DNA of 64,000 nucleotides from Mansonella perstans (Eukaryota > Nematoda > Chromadorea > Rhabditida > Onchocercidae): positions 248,001 to 312,000 of the forward strand of contig JBAMDO010000057.1 of assembly GCA_037074765.1 (NCBI GenBank). The letters run 5' to 3'. Position 1 is the first letter of the stretch, and every line of letters begins with the position of its first letter. Positions 24,901-36,974 of this stretch are shown piece after piece. The notes under the pieces are model-generated. The model did no database searches, was not told the origin of the DNA, and saw only the letters and a list, made by a program, of their open reading frames with translations. Position numbers and translations under genes: made by a program.

Positions 24901-27900
24901 TTTCATAATTAATTTAATAAGAAATAGTTGGATTGTCAGCAAATCAATTTCTTGAAGTGTTTGGATCCATTTATACCGAACTGGCTTCCTGCTCTTCAAC
25001 AACTTATCCAAAAACATCTTCAAGATAGCTATGCTCCTGCTGTTAGGTTCGTTAACAGGTTTTATTTTCATGAAATCGTGTCTAACCTATTGCATTTGAA
25101 AAACACTTAAGATTCACTTCACTGTTATTTATAGTTGCTGAATGTTAATTTAGGGAGAAAGCGATTAGCGTTTTGCACAATGTTTATATGAAATATCACT
25201 GGCTACACGAAAAAGCAGTTGTTAAGGATTTAATATGTCCAATACTTAAAGATCATGTTCATGAAAAAAATGCCAAAATTCAGGTTTGTTTAACTGATAC
25301 TACATCCGCTGATAATATTGGTTTAGTGCAAATTTTTTTTGTGATCTTTATTGTTAAACATTCAACCATGAGAACTTAATTAATCAGGAACTAAATTTCT
25401 CATACTTGAGGTTTTATTTGATCAGCAATTTCTGCAATCGATACAAAGAGAACATCATTTGGTTGTTTGAACAAATTCCGAAATAATTATACCCACGTGC
25501 ACATTTCCGTATTCCTTTAGAAAAAGTTGTTTTCAATTTCAGTACCAGATGTTGAATGTGTTATTTGATGTTGCGAAAACAGTGTCTTTACGTGAATTTG
25601 AAGATGATGACCTATTTTTGATGGTAATGGAAATTGCCAATTCTTTTCTTGCACTTGATCTCGATACTGCAGGTTTGTCTCAGGCAGAGTTTATTGGAAC
25701 TATAACATGACTTTCAAATTCATGCAACTGAAACAGTGAAGAATAATTTGTCTTTTTGTTAACATTTTTCTGCAAGCAAGATTAATTATAACATAATCTC
25801 CTAATTTTCCAAAAAATTTCATATGGTTTAAATAGTTTTTATTTCAGAAATTTTTGAAAATATGGAAATAGTGGCAGGCGATGTTTGTCAAGTTTTAACT
25901 GAACGTTTTCCCGATTTGCGAAGCTTTCATCTTCGTTATATCATACATATCCTTTGTGAACATCTTCATTCCCATTATCAGCATGGGTTGGTTCGCGAAA
26001 TTGGTTGCGAAATACGACAACGCATATTTTCCGCATTGTTAACTCTTGTTTGTAATCCTCCTTCAGAACGAATGGGTATTACACTACATCATTTATTTGC
26101 CAATTCTCTTTTAAAGTTTAGCAAATGGGTAAGCAGTAAATTGCGAAAACTGTCCTTCACTGCTCTGAAATTATCAACACATTTAAGAAACTTTTAGTTA
26201 TTTCTTGAATATATACTGTTCCTTGCAATCAGTTGTAGTTTTAAAAATCTTTAAAGAAATTCTTTTCGCATTCATCAGTTACTTTGTTGCAGTTTGTATT
26301 GGTGAGTTTGGCGACATAACTAATATGCGAATATGTCGTGCAGGGAAGGATACTAGGGGAGATTTTGAATGGAGCGAAATATGCGTAATAGTGACAAGAG
26401 CTATTGAAGAAGAGCTCTGGTAATTTCAAGCTTTTGTTTTGGTAAAATTTCAGTTCTCTTAAATATTTGATTTAATGACTTCCAAGTTGAGTGCTTTTTA
26501 GAACTAGTGATTTTTATTGGGGCGTGGTATTTTTTTTGCTGATAGCTAAAACTGGATTCATACGATCGGGATTCACTATGGATTAACTTAAAACTTCCGC
26601 TTTTTTTTTTTTTTTAATAAATTCTTTAGGTTTCCGGTTGTAAAAACAGTTTTGCAACAGATGTGTCGGATAGTGGAAGTGCGGGATTTGATTTTCACAG
26701 CTGGTGCTGAACGCATAAAAAAGCTAAAGGATTCTGTAATTACACTATACTACAGGTTTTTAAATTTTTATGATTAAGCCTGATCTGGTTTTCATCGTTT
26801 TCGTTCATTTTTTCATAAAAGAAATGGCTACAGAGAAGTTATTGCTATTTTTTATTGCTTATGAGGGAGTGGTTATTAAGTTATATGAAACAGATAATTC
26901 GGGAGCATGTTCTTTGCAACTTAAAGGTTATATTTATTAGTGTGTTTCGGATGCGTTTTTTCTTGTTCCAGACGCAGTACTTTGATTTCTGATGCCGATT
27001 TAGCTGTAACCTCGTCACATAAAGGCGAAATTGACCTGCCGAAATATATTTGTCCTATTTTTAGTCGTTTAATTAATTATTATCATGATGAAAATATTTG
27101 CAAAATTATAGTTGATTGCGTTCCTTCTCTTCCTAGTGGATGTCAGCAGGTATGTTCATTACTCCATGAATTCATATCTTTTAGCGTCGTTCCTGTTTTT
27201 TCTACCTTATTGATGAATCTTTTTCATCCTTGTTTAGTTTGTTTCTTCACATGAACTTGAATTTTTTTGCAGCAGCGAAATTAGCATGGAGAAAAATCTT
27301 GATTTTTGGACATGAAAACATTTTTCAGGCAATAATGGCCTGTGATCTAGCAGTACAGGTGTTGCCTGATAGTATGGCACCACTGGCTCGGCAGTTAATA
27401 TCCCATTTGGCACGTCTTCATCCAAGCGCCGTCCTCGCTATCCCTGTTATCGAATTAGCTTCGGACTGTTCCTCTGTGCCGGAATTTTATCAATTTTTTG
27501 AGGTTTTGTTGATTGTAAAACATTGCACTTTAGTTGTTCATTTTTCATTTTATATACACAATGAGAAATTGAAATTCTTTCATTTAAAAATTTCTTTTTT
27601 TGCTAAACGACGACATTAAATTTGTTTTGAAATGCTGAGCTTCACTTAATATTTCACAAGATTTTAATCTATAAAGCATTTTTTGCTTCTTTTAAAGCTT
27701 TTTTTCCGTTGGTATTGGTAGTGTAACAGTCATTGAAGGAGAGTAAATTGCTGCAGTTGGAAATATAGAACTTTTGCAAATCGAAAAGCCGAATATTTCC
27801 TGGCATTTTCATAATCAGTTCGAATTGCAGACTAAACACTTCAAATTTGTTATTGACATATTGGCACCGTATACAAATGTTCACCGATACAATACTTTCA

Positions 27901-30849
27901 TTGTTGCTGCTGCGTTTGGTGCATTAATGAGATGGTATACTAAAATGTCAGATGCAGTAAAACCAATGATATGTAATTATATTGTGGATAAGGTATTGTT
28001 CTGAATGGGAATTAAAAAGTTTTTGTTGACATATGACAGGAGTATGACAAGTTAAGCTAGTTTTTCACCTTCTTATTCTTGCAAATTTCACTATCTGGAA
28101 TTTTTTGCAGATTGAAATAGAAGCAAAAATTTGTCTGCCTAACGTCATAAACACAAAAGAGCATTCAGACGCACGAAATTCGTCTGATTTTGGCATACCG
28201 ACCACTGCTGCCTTTCCGATTGGTTCATCTATTCGAAAAAGCATGATTACAAATGAGGATTCTGCTCTAAGAGATGAGGTTTTTTTTACAATGTTTATTG
28301 TCTTTTTTCTAAGATTGCAAAATTATTGCAAGGATCCGAGGGCCAGATTTGAATAACTTTAAAATGTTACGATATATAAGATGCAGTGTATTAATTTTGT
28401 TCAATATGTAAGTTACTGCTAACGTTGTAGTTGGCTGAAGAAACAATCAGAGCATTGAAAGCATTCATGAAACACAGCAAAATTTGTGACGCAGTACCTG
28501 TTCAATCAATGCCAAATACGAAGCTAGTGGAACGATGGTCAAACCACTGGGTCATTAATGATATAGTCATTTCTGTCACAAGTTTTATTGAAAGCCCATC
28601 AAGTGCAACGAGTAGGACAGTTGAAACGAGTAAATGTCATTCTTTATTGTGCAAGTTTACTAGAACATAAAAAAGTCTATGTTAATAAAGTTGTAATAAG
28701 TTCTGTAAGTTTGCTAAAAATCGCTACTTTACTGCGATGCCGGTAAAATTGTAATTTTTCGACTGCTTTTTAAAACTTCATAAAATCTTGCTATTATACG
28801 TAACGCAGTTTTTCTGTAATGCTGCGTAATTATTTTGTTAGATCTTTTTCGAATAATTGAAGATTGATTTTTAGATGATGATAAAGAAAATCAATCAACC
28901 GAGATATCGGATCTAGAAGTATCGAATTTTGATAGGAGACGACGCCATCAGTCAGCAATACATCGCCCGAATGAGTATAAATTTATTCGTTTTTATCACT
29001 TGTTTATAGTAGGAAATTGTTCCTAAATCGAGATAAAAGTACGTCCTCATTTTTCTAGGAAACATGTAGTTCCTTACCGTCCAATTCTGGATGATTTATG
29101 TACCGTTGCAAAATATGAATCAAAAAAAGTTCGTGTTCCGGTGGTAACATGGACTCAGGTTACTGTACGCCATATCTTTGGTAAACATTCGTGGTACATG
29201 CGATCACAGACAGATTTTCCTAATGATTTTGGAACAGGTTCGCTTTCGGAGCATTAGAGGAGAATAGAACTTGAATTGGAAATGAAATTTTGTCACGTTG
29301 ACTATTGAAGTTTATCTTGTTATACTTAAGCATTAACATTTTTTGTTAATGTGCTACTTTAGCAATTTTTGATTTCAACAGGACTATATCGATGTAATAA
29401 TCAGATTAAATTCTTGTGAAATTATAAGACACCGTTCTTTTAAACTGCTTCTGAATTGGAATTCGATCATTTGTTGCTTTATTAGAGGATGGATTACACA
29501 ATTTAAATGTTGCAATAGTTCTCATTCAAAAATTACTTTGTTTTAGCCGACAACTATGGTATTGACGAGGAATGGTTAATTTTAAAACTTCTTGCAAGTG
29601 ATAACAAAGCTGTTCAGATATCAGTTGATGATAGAAATAAAATGTAAATTTTCAATGTTTTCAAGATTTCATCAATTCTGTCCTCAGTAGAAGTTGTATG
29701 ATATAACAGTAGTATCTATAGAACGTTTATTATAGATTGAGGTCTCTGCGTAATATCGATCGGATATCAGCACTTGAATTACATACGGTTGGTGTTGTCT
29801 ATGTTGCTCATGGCCAAACTAAGGAATCGGAAATTTTGGGAAATATTTATGGTTCAGCGCGCTACGCTAGTTTTTTACGGTATTTTTTTGGATAACGAAA
29901 TCACTGAAGTATTAGATATTAGAATCACTTCAATACATTTTGAAATTTTAGGCTTTTGGGTGAACCAATTTCTCTAGAAGATTGTCCGGGCGGCCTCTCA
30001 GTTGGTTTTTGTGGCACATTTACGTACGCATATCGGGATGAAATTTCGAAAACTGTTTTTCATGTGGGTATGTTGCAGTTAAATTGTATAGTGGGTTGTA
30101 TATTAAATGAATCATTTGCAACAGAATGGTGAAAAATAAAATTTGAAATATCGAACCGAACATATAGAAAAACATCGTGGACTTTTTTTAATTTTTAAAT
30201 CATGCTAAATATTGCTTTAGCGACGCTAATGCCAAAAAACGAAATTGATCCGCTTTGTAACTGCAAGAAAAAGTTTATTGGAAATGACTTCGTTTCGGTT
30301 GTCTTCAATGATAGTGGCTTGCCCTACGTTCTTGGGACAATTAGTGGGAAATTTGCTCATGTTGCTTTAGAGGTTGTTGAATTTCGTTCTAATTTTTCTC
30401 CTAATTTTTAATGAATTTATTTGCTACTGCGAGAAGGAAAATCAGAAAAAAAAATTGCTGTGGATTTTAAATGTAATTTAAAATCAAGATTGTTTCTAAT
30501 AAGATTGTTTCTGATTTTCATGGGAAATCGATACTAACATTTGGACAAGTCTTGTTTGACAGATTACTTATAAACTTGTACTTCTCAGGTGGTACCACAA
30601 GATAATGAACATTTATTGGTGACTGTTCATGCACGTAAAGAAATTGCATTATGGTTGGCAATCTCACGTGCCTTTTTGTCGGATCAACAAGCTGCTATTC
30701 TTATACGGAAGTTAATCTTACGGGCACAACTATCGGTAAATGTTTGGAGACGTGAAGAGGAGGAAAAGGGACCACCATACATGGGACTTGTCGTTGAACG
30801 ATTACGGGCAATACGAGCACTTGCTGCACATGCTAAACCTATTTTATAA
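21917..30849 (+). CDS. TSC2: Tuberin (TSC2), Rheb GTPase-activating protein
   Basis: Twenty-seven exons in consistent phase from ATG 21917 to TAA 30849: 21917-21996, 22288-22378, 22706-22866, 22915-22942, 23000-23196, 23437-23568, 23748-23982, 24283-24480, 24625-24810, 24928-25046, 25154-25283, 25543-25672, 25848-26135, 26293-26419, 26630-26755, 26972-27149, 27329-27502, 27831-27992, 28111-28278, 28431-28629, 28875-28974, 29059-29237, 29547-29643, 29736-29879, 29952-30067, 30221-30372 and 30589-30849. The product is about 1,385 residues (human about 1,800). HEAT-type helices fill the first two thirds, with tuberin marks such as MRDLLGSHYGHN and ARLHPSAVL. The C-terminal GAP domain (from about 1163) has HTVGVVYVAHGQ, FHVATLMP and GNDFVSVVFNDSG; the catalytic Asn-thumb residue lies in GNDFV (about 1270). 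Known role: with TSC1, inhibits Rheb and TORC1. Exons 1, 3, 4 and 13 have alternative donors; I chose those that keep phase. Confidence 0.93.
22062..22175. repeat. Three 38-bp tandem repeats in TSC2 intron 1
   Basis: Copies at 22062-22099, 22100-22137 and 22138-22175 share ACGTAAARCATTCTTATTTA and differ at a few positions. They lie between the chosen exon 1 donor (21996) and the exon 2 acceptor (22287). Confidence 0.85.
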
Positions 30850-31785
30850 CCTAAATATCTAAACCTTTAGTATTGGAATTCACAACAAATTTTGACTCGT
30901 ACGCTAGATTTCGGTTAATGATTGAAATTTGTTGAATGATACCAGAATTACTGAGTAAAATAGATATTAATGAAGATCACAATTTCAAGCTCTTACTTTT
31001 CCATCATATTGCTAAGCTGACATTTACGGTTTATTTTAAGCTAAAATGTGACTAGGCAAAGTTTATTTTAAGCTAAAATGATATGCTAACTTTATTCTTA
31101 ACGTTTTGGTAATTCGCTACCGATCCATATTAGGTTTGGCAAATAATCTTTTTAAACGGGTTTTTATTCAATTTCTACTTTGAAAAACATATATTTTTTT
31201 TGATTTTTTCTGGCAGTAGTTCACTAAATGAATAAATTTATGATTCACTATAATAGTTCACATTTTCATTTTATTCAAACATCAAAATATATTTTAAAAT
31301 ATGGTTAAGGTTATCTTGAAAAGTAAGGAAATAGTATAAGATGTGCTATATTCTAAAAGATTATAAGTATCTTATTGATTTATTATAATCATATGAATAA
31401 CAGCTTCCGACATACTGTTGTTTAGTGAACAAGTTAAATGAATAAAATATATTAATAAATAGAAACATATGAAAACATGATCTTAGCGGTTATTTTATCT
31501 GTACATTGTTAGTCATTGTTACTCATTTAATCTTGAAATTCCTAACTTTTTCCCCTGAAAGAGAGTGATAATTTGGAATAATAATACTAAAAGTGTCCCA
31601 GTAGTTTGTGCATGATTTCCAGTAAAATTGATGATCTTTTACGAACATATCCTAAAATTGCCATAAATTCTATTGTAGAAATTTTCAAAATTTAATATAA
31701 CGAAGGAAAGAGCGCATAAAATATAGTTTGGGAATGTAATATTTCCAAACTTAAAGCATGGAAAATACAAGAAAAAGTAATCAGT
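30850..31785. other. Convergent 3' intergenic region, TSC2 / torsin
   Basis: No gene is seen. TSC2 ends at 30849 on plus and torsin ends at 31786 on minus, so both 3' UTRs must lie here. A small two-copy word (AAGTTTATTTTAAGCTAAAATG) occurs near 31028-31080. Confidence 0.55.
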
Positions 31786-34664
31786 CTACAATACATCATC
31801 ATCTTGAAAGTTTTCAAAATGTAGTCGACCTTTTTCGCGTTCTGCAAAAATGAATAGTTCAGTCTTTTGAGCAATCCGTTTGCAACCAGACGAAGAATAG
31901 ATCGGATTGGTTTTAGGAAAGTACTGAAAAAGATGAACTTAATATTAAAATGTTCAGCGTAGAGGATATGTGCCAGAATGGACTAAGCTATTTTCAACAT
32001 TTTACAATTAAAACGTTTCCTGTATTTCATACTTTTTATCAAGGAAAAATAATGCATTTAAAGATTGAAATCAGTCAAAGAAACAATATTTCGAAAAAGA
32101 TATGATCTCGACAATTTTGCAAGAAGACTTCACTAATTGACAATAATCACGCATGGACTTTGATTACTTCTACAATATTCCTAACTTTGACATGCTTAAA
32201 ATCTTGATTTCGTAAATCATAATTTTTTGTATCAATCTGACAAGCAAATCTGACCTGCAAAGAATCAGCAATAGCAGTGATACGTTCATCTGTTGGCGTA
32301 AGTTCATGAGAAAGCAAATAATCTCGGATACAAAGCAATATGTGTCTCCTTTCTAGGGGTAAGAAAGGGACAAAGTGATCAATCAAATGTGCTGAGATCA
32401 ATTCACTCATTTTTAACCCTCCTGAAATTTGGGAAAATTTTTACTAATTAAAAAAGGACTGACATATTTTTTTTTGTGAGGCGTTTGAGAAACCAGAACT
32501 AATGGTAATTAATTATGATTTTGACTTAACTTATATACTCTATACTTCTTAAGTGGCAGCTGTTTTTCAAAACGTTTTTTAAAATGCTATAGATACAAAA
32601 AAGTCCTTTCTATGAAAATTATAATGAAACGTGGAATAATATTCTGTTTTATGGTAATTCTGTTTCATGGTCTAAAACTACAACTTTCTTTAAAAGTTCA
32701 CGTTTTCCGTAATTCTCTGATATATGTTTAATGAGATAAAGTGAAAATCAAAACTTACCTTCAGTGTTAAATGCGCTTACCATAACAGCATCCTCCATCT
32801 CTTTCAGTGTTATTGTTTCTCTTATTTTCCCATTTTCATAATATTGAAGCGCTTTTTGAGCTATTTCATTACTTCCAGAATTACTGCAATGTTATTTGAA
32901 ACATAGATGCATAAAGCTATGTTAGGATGATTTATTAAAGAGTAAAAAATTCTGAAACGGTCAAGCAATAGTATATCAAAAATTTGAATTATTTGATAAC
33001 ACGCATTATATCTGTAAAATTTTTCAAATTTACAACTTTTGGACTCAGTACCAGTCATTTCGAAGTACGTGAAATCTGAATTTATCAGTAATGCTATCAT
33101 TGTTGAATATCTTACTCAATATCTTACTCATTACTCATTATTTATCAGTATAGATAAAAAACGAATTTAATTACAACATATCTCCCATTGAGAATGAAAT
33201 TAGTACCGCCAATATATAACTGAAAGTGGAAATTAAAGCAAAAAGTTAACATAAAACGATGCAGAATGCTTACCTTAAAAAAATAAAAATACTTTTCCGA
33301 AAATCAACACCTTCTAAATATTCATAATGGTCGACAAAAGGTTTTATGGCATCAATTACTTTAGCAGGCATTTTATCTACTTCGTCAAAGACAAACAAAC
33401 TTCTTTCGCATTTCGATACATTCCCTTGTATCCATGAACGCAACTGTACCTATAAGTTCCAAATAAATTGAATTAAATTAAAAATGCATAATAATATCTC
33501 ACAACTTCTACATATAGGAAGAAAATGAAATGTAGTGTACCTGATAAAGTGGTATTTCTAAATAGTTTGAAAAATGCAGTGTAGAAACATAAAAATGAAC
33601 ATAGTCACTTTTCCTTCCCTTCCTGCAAGAAAAGTTCCAGTAATTGATGATAAAGGAAAAATCAATTTAAAATTTAGATTCAAAATATCTTCGGAACAAT
33701 AAACTAACTCGTATAAATTTTCGATAATCATCGAGCTTAGATAATTTTTACCACAACCAGTCCATCCATGAAATGACATCACCAAAGCTTTTTTAGGATT
33801 TCTGAAAGTACAGTGAGAAAAAGCATTTTGAATTCCCTAAATTATGTTTCATTGAAGGATATTTCTTATTAAAAAGCAGCTTAAAAGGAACAAATATTAA
33901 TTCATCACAACAAGCTGCAAAAACGAACTTACGGGTTTTTCCAATGCGCTATCGCAGCTGTTACTATAGTTTCCCTAGCCAGATGCTGCCCATACAGTCG
34001 TGTACGCATAGAACGCTGTAGTCCTACAATTAAAGTTAAAACCAAAATCATTATCTTAATTTACTGTTGAAAACATTTTCATAGCCAGTACTTTCACACA
34101 GCACTTCTACTGCTCTGATCTTAACTTTAATTTAATAAATATTTTGAATCTATCACATTGACTGGAACACAATTATGAGCTTAACAATTAAATCAATTTC
34201 CATATTATCATTCTGTTGTTATCTAGTGGCTATCAAAAAAAAAAAGCATTGCGAGTACTAAACATTAATGAGTTCATTTTTAAGAATAACCTCTCTGCTA
34301 TGAACACAATTCAATATCATCGGCATATTAAAAAAAAGCAATATGAATTACTACAAAATGTAAAATGAAAAATAGAAGCATAAACATTAACTGCTAATAA
34401 ATTTATATAAAATATGAACTGAAAACTAAATTGAAATAATTCTTAATAGCAAAAAGCTAAGCATAAGATAAATAATGAACAAGAAGTACTTGCACAACGA
34501 ACTATAATATTACCTGCATAATCGCCTCGTATCCAACGACTGTCACAACATTCAAAAAATTTACATCGAGCATAGTAACTCAAAAAGCTTACTGAAGCAG
34601 CAATTGCTGAACCAACACCCACTATAACACTTAATGGTTCACCGTATACCTGCAAATAATTCAT
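31786..34664 (-). CDS. Torsin family AAA+ ATPase of the ER / nuclear envelope
   Basis: Eight exons in phase: 34664-34514, 34023-33933, 33801-33709, 33622-33541, 33449-33274, 32883-32759, 32421-32255 and 31923-31786 (TAG), giving 340 residues (human TOR1A about 332). From the N-terminus: a hydrophobic stretch ([16 protein letters not shown]), [20 protein letters not shown], a torsin-type Walker A GWTGCGKN (about 93-100, with the torsin Asn after Lys), [13 protein letters not shown], Walker B FVFDEVDK (about 158-165), FLSNSG (sensor 1) and a C-terminal GCK (about 308-310) like torsin sensor 2. Known role: luminal ATPase activated by LAP1/LULL1-like partners. The ATG at 34664 is the minimal start. 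No acceptor sits just before it, and an in-phase upstream exon (35014-34857) could extend the N-terminus. It is last in a run of four same-strand genes. Confidence 0.93.
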
Positions 34665-34856
34665 TTTTTCACATCATTTCCTATTATATCATGAAAATTA
34701 CACTATAAAGTTATAATGGAAGATTACATTTGAAATTAATTAAGCTATCATCTTTTATGCAATAAAGAGCACAAAATAGTCTTGCTTTGATTTTTCCAAG
34801 ACTAAATTAACTCAGAATTCAATTCAATGTTCTTAATTTCTCTTCAAGAAAAAAAC

Positions 34857-35014
34857 CTGTTTAATCATAATATCAATATGATAGCTACTGAGTAACATAC
34901 CAAGTTTTGAGTGTAGAAGCATACGAGAAGCAAAATAGTGCTCCTTTCGACACTCATCATCACAGCCAATGTTATTACAAGTGCTCATGCCAAACAACGC
35001 TCTTTGATAACATC
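34857..35014 (-). CDS. Possible cysteine-rich 5' exon of the torsin gene
   Basis: After an acceptor (ATTCATTCTTAG) the frame reads CYQRALFGMSTCNNIGCDDE and on, with four cysteines. It can reach a CAG|GTTTTT donor at 34857 in phase 0, which fits the torsin exon starting at 34649. A stronger donor inside it (AAACTTG|GTATG at 34901) would leave phase 1 and not fit torsin. It may therefore be a 5' torsin exon (starting at the internal ATG of MSTCNN), or an exon of a separate small secreted protein. Family unknown. Confidence 0.35.
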
Positions 35015-35694
35015 CTAAGAATGAATTATAAATACTGAAAATTTGAAATGTGGACGAAATTTTGTTTCACGAACAAAGCTTCATTACTTTTCTCATTCTC
35101 ATACATTATATGAAATTAATGACTCAAAGTTTGATACAGATCAAAATTATCAAATTCCCGCATCTCATAAATATTAAATGTCTAAACAAGCTTAAAATAT
35201 TATTTATGATAACTAAAAATTAAAAACATAAACTAATTTAGATAACTAAAAACAAACAACCTAATTTGTCGACTGTAAGCAAACGGATAGGTGAAAAAGA
35301 TAATTTGTCAGTTGATGACTTGGTTAATAGTGCTGAAATGTTTATATTGGAGATTTGTTCACATATTCCTATCATTTATTTAAGTGATCTAACATTTCAT
35401 GCGATATACAGGTACAAAGAATTGAAGAAAAGTTCCGATTCATTCGAAAAAATTTTCTTTAAAATCACTGTAGAATTGAAGTTTAACGATGAATCAGCAA
35501 ATCTCGATCATTTTTGTCACAGTTTCTCAATATAACTGTCTAAATACAGCAAACGAAAAATACATACATTAAGCAAAACAACTTGAACTTCCATTATAAC
35601 CTCCTAATTTTAATATCGCAACTGATTAAGTGGAACAAGTGATTGAACATTTTTGCTATGCAAAACAAAATGAAAACATTTTCAAGATCCCTAG
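35015..35694. other. Spacer between RNASEH2C and torsin genes
   Basis: Both flanking genes are on the minus strand. A plus-strand frame at 35266-35535 (89 residues) lacks an ATG at its start and has no splice support, so I leave it out. Nothing else was recognised. Confidence 0.4.
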
Positions 35695-36605
35695 TCAATC
35701 ATCATCCTTAGCAAATTTTTCAGCAGTACTGAGATAACTGACTGCTCGAACAAGAGGTGACTGATAACTAGCATCACGATCATATTCCCATCGCATAAAT
35801 GACGTTGCTGAACCAATTACTTCGAAAACACGACTATTATCTGCAATTTCTTGCATTCATATTCAAATTTCAAACGATTTTTAGATGCTGAAGGCTTTCT
35901 ACTTTACAAATTGAGTATTTTTGTAGGCGAAAACAAAATGAAATCATTTTCAAAATCCCTAGTCAATTATCATCTTTAGCAAATGTTTTCGCAATATGAA
36001 ATAGTCGATTGCTCGAATAAGTACTAATAATTGGCATTATGACAGAAAAATATATCAAAGAAAATCGAAAATTAATTGCAGACCCCTATTTCCTTTTTCT
36101 GCAACAACATATAAGCGGTAGCCTTCTGGAAACTGCTGTTGCACTCCATTCAAAATGCGTCCTCTAAATGTTGCGACCTTCTTATCATCTATAAAATACT
36201 GCAATACCCTTCAGTAAAGTGATCAGATAGTTATGTAAAAATTTTCGGAAATCAAACTTGGCTCTCGAATGCTACTTTTTATCACATGCTTTATTTCTAG
36301 TCCACTTGACTAGAAATGTCATAGCAGCCACAGAAAAACTAATTTTTTCTAATAGCTATGCCCAAAAATTTACAATTTTATTATAAAAAGCCACCTTTTA
36401 ATTCCTCGGTAACAAAATACTGTGATACTTTCGCTGGTCCATTGTATTCAATCCTGCACGGCAGTAAATGAAGTTCATTAGTCAAATCGTTGTTACTTAC
36501 TGGGCCATTTTCGAAAACAATACTTTTTGTTTCCTTCAAATGTCCCGCTGCGATTACCGGGTTTTCAGATACTGTCACTTTTTTCTTTCTTTTCGACATG
36601 GACAT
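35695..36605 (-). CDS. RNASEH2C: Ribonuclease H2 subunit C
   Basis: Three exons in phase: 36605-36395, 36188-36084 and 35840-35695 (TGA), 153 residues (human 164). Family marks in order are ELHLLPCRIEYNGPAKVSQY (about 45-64; compare LHLLPC..A.DGPA in the family), ATFRGRILNG (about 76-85), then EGYRLYVVAE and FEVIGSATSFMRWEYDRD (compare the FIGATANFSRFTLW block). Known role: structural subunit of the heterotrimeric RNase H2 that removes ribonucleotides from DNA and RNA:DNA hybrids. A CACAG acceptor sits 3 nt before the ATG, which fits trans-splicing. The second donor (AGGG|GTCTGC) is weak but gives the only phase that continues the family pattern. Confidence 0.85.
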
Positions 36606-36608
36606 TTT

Positions 36609-36616
36609 CTGTGCTA
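36609..36616 (-). promoter_or_regulatory. Candidate spliced-leader acceptor before RNASEH2C
   Basis: The minus strand reads ATAGCACAG|AAA|ATG, placing an AG acceptor 3 nt upstream of the RNASEH2C start with no exon identified before it. Confidence 0.4.
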
Positions 36617-36974
36617 TAGAAGCTCATTCTAGTCGCAAAACAAATTGATACACAAAGTGTTCGTCTGATTAATTCCAAAACGACAAAATGGAAGAGACCA
36701 GTTGAGGTAGAGCTTGCATATTAACTACTTATTAAACTTCACACAAAATGTTTCAATGTGAAATAAACTTTTATGCTGTATATATATATAATAAATTATT
36801 TCTTCTCAGCTGATGAAGAATTCGATATCACTTCATTCACCTGGGAAAAAAATTGCTAAATCCATTTTTCATTGAAACAACATGTCGTTATTTTGAATAG
36901 AAAATTTGAAGCAATTTCAAAACAGTTGTTTTAGAAATCATAAAAGTTAAAGGACTTTAATATCAAACAAAGTT
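36617..36974. other. Spacer between FANCL-like and RNASEH2C genes
   Basis: About 360 bp of AT-rich sequence with a TATATATATATA tract near 36779-36790. A possible extra terminal exon of the FANCL-like gene (acceptor TTTTCCCAG near 36846, then VNEVISNSSS and a stop) lies here. No RING-type cysteine cluster is present in any frame. Confidence 0.45.

Noticed and set aside
26128..26135. TSC2 exon 13 ending at the stronger donor TGG|GTAAGC
   Set aside because: That site leaves phase 0, which runs into a stop in exon 14; the next donor (AGCA|GTAAAT) keeps the frame.
35266..35535. 89-residue plus frame between RNASEH2C and torsin
   Set aside because: It does not begin with ATG and has no splice or family support.
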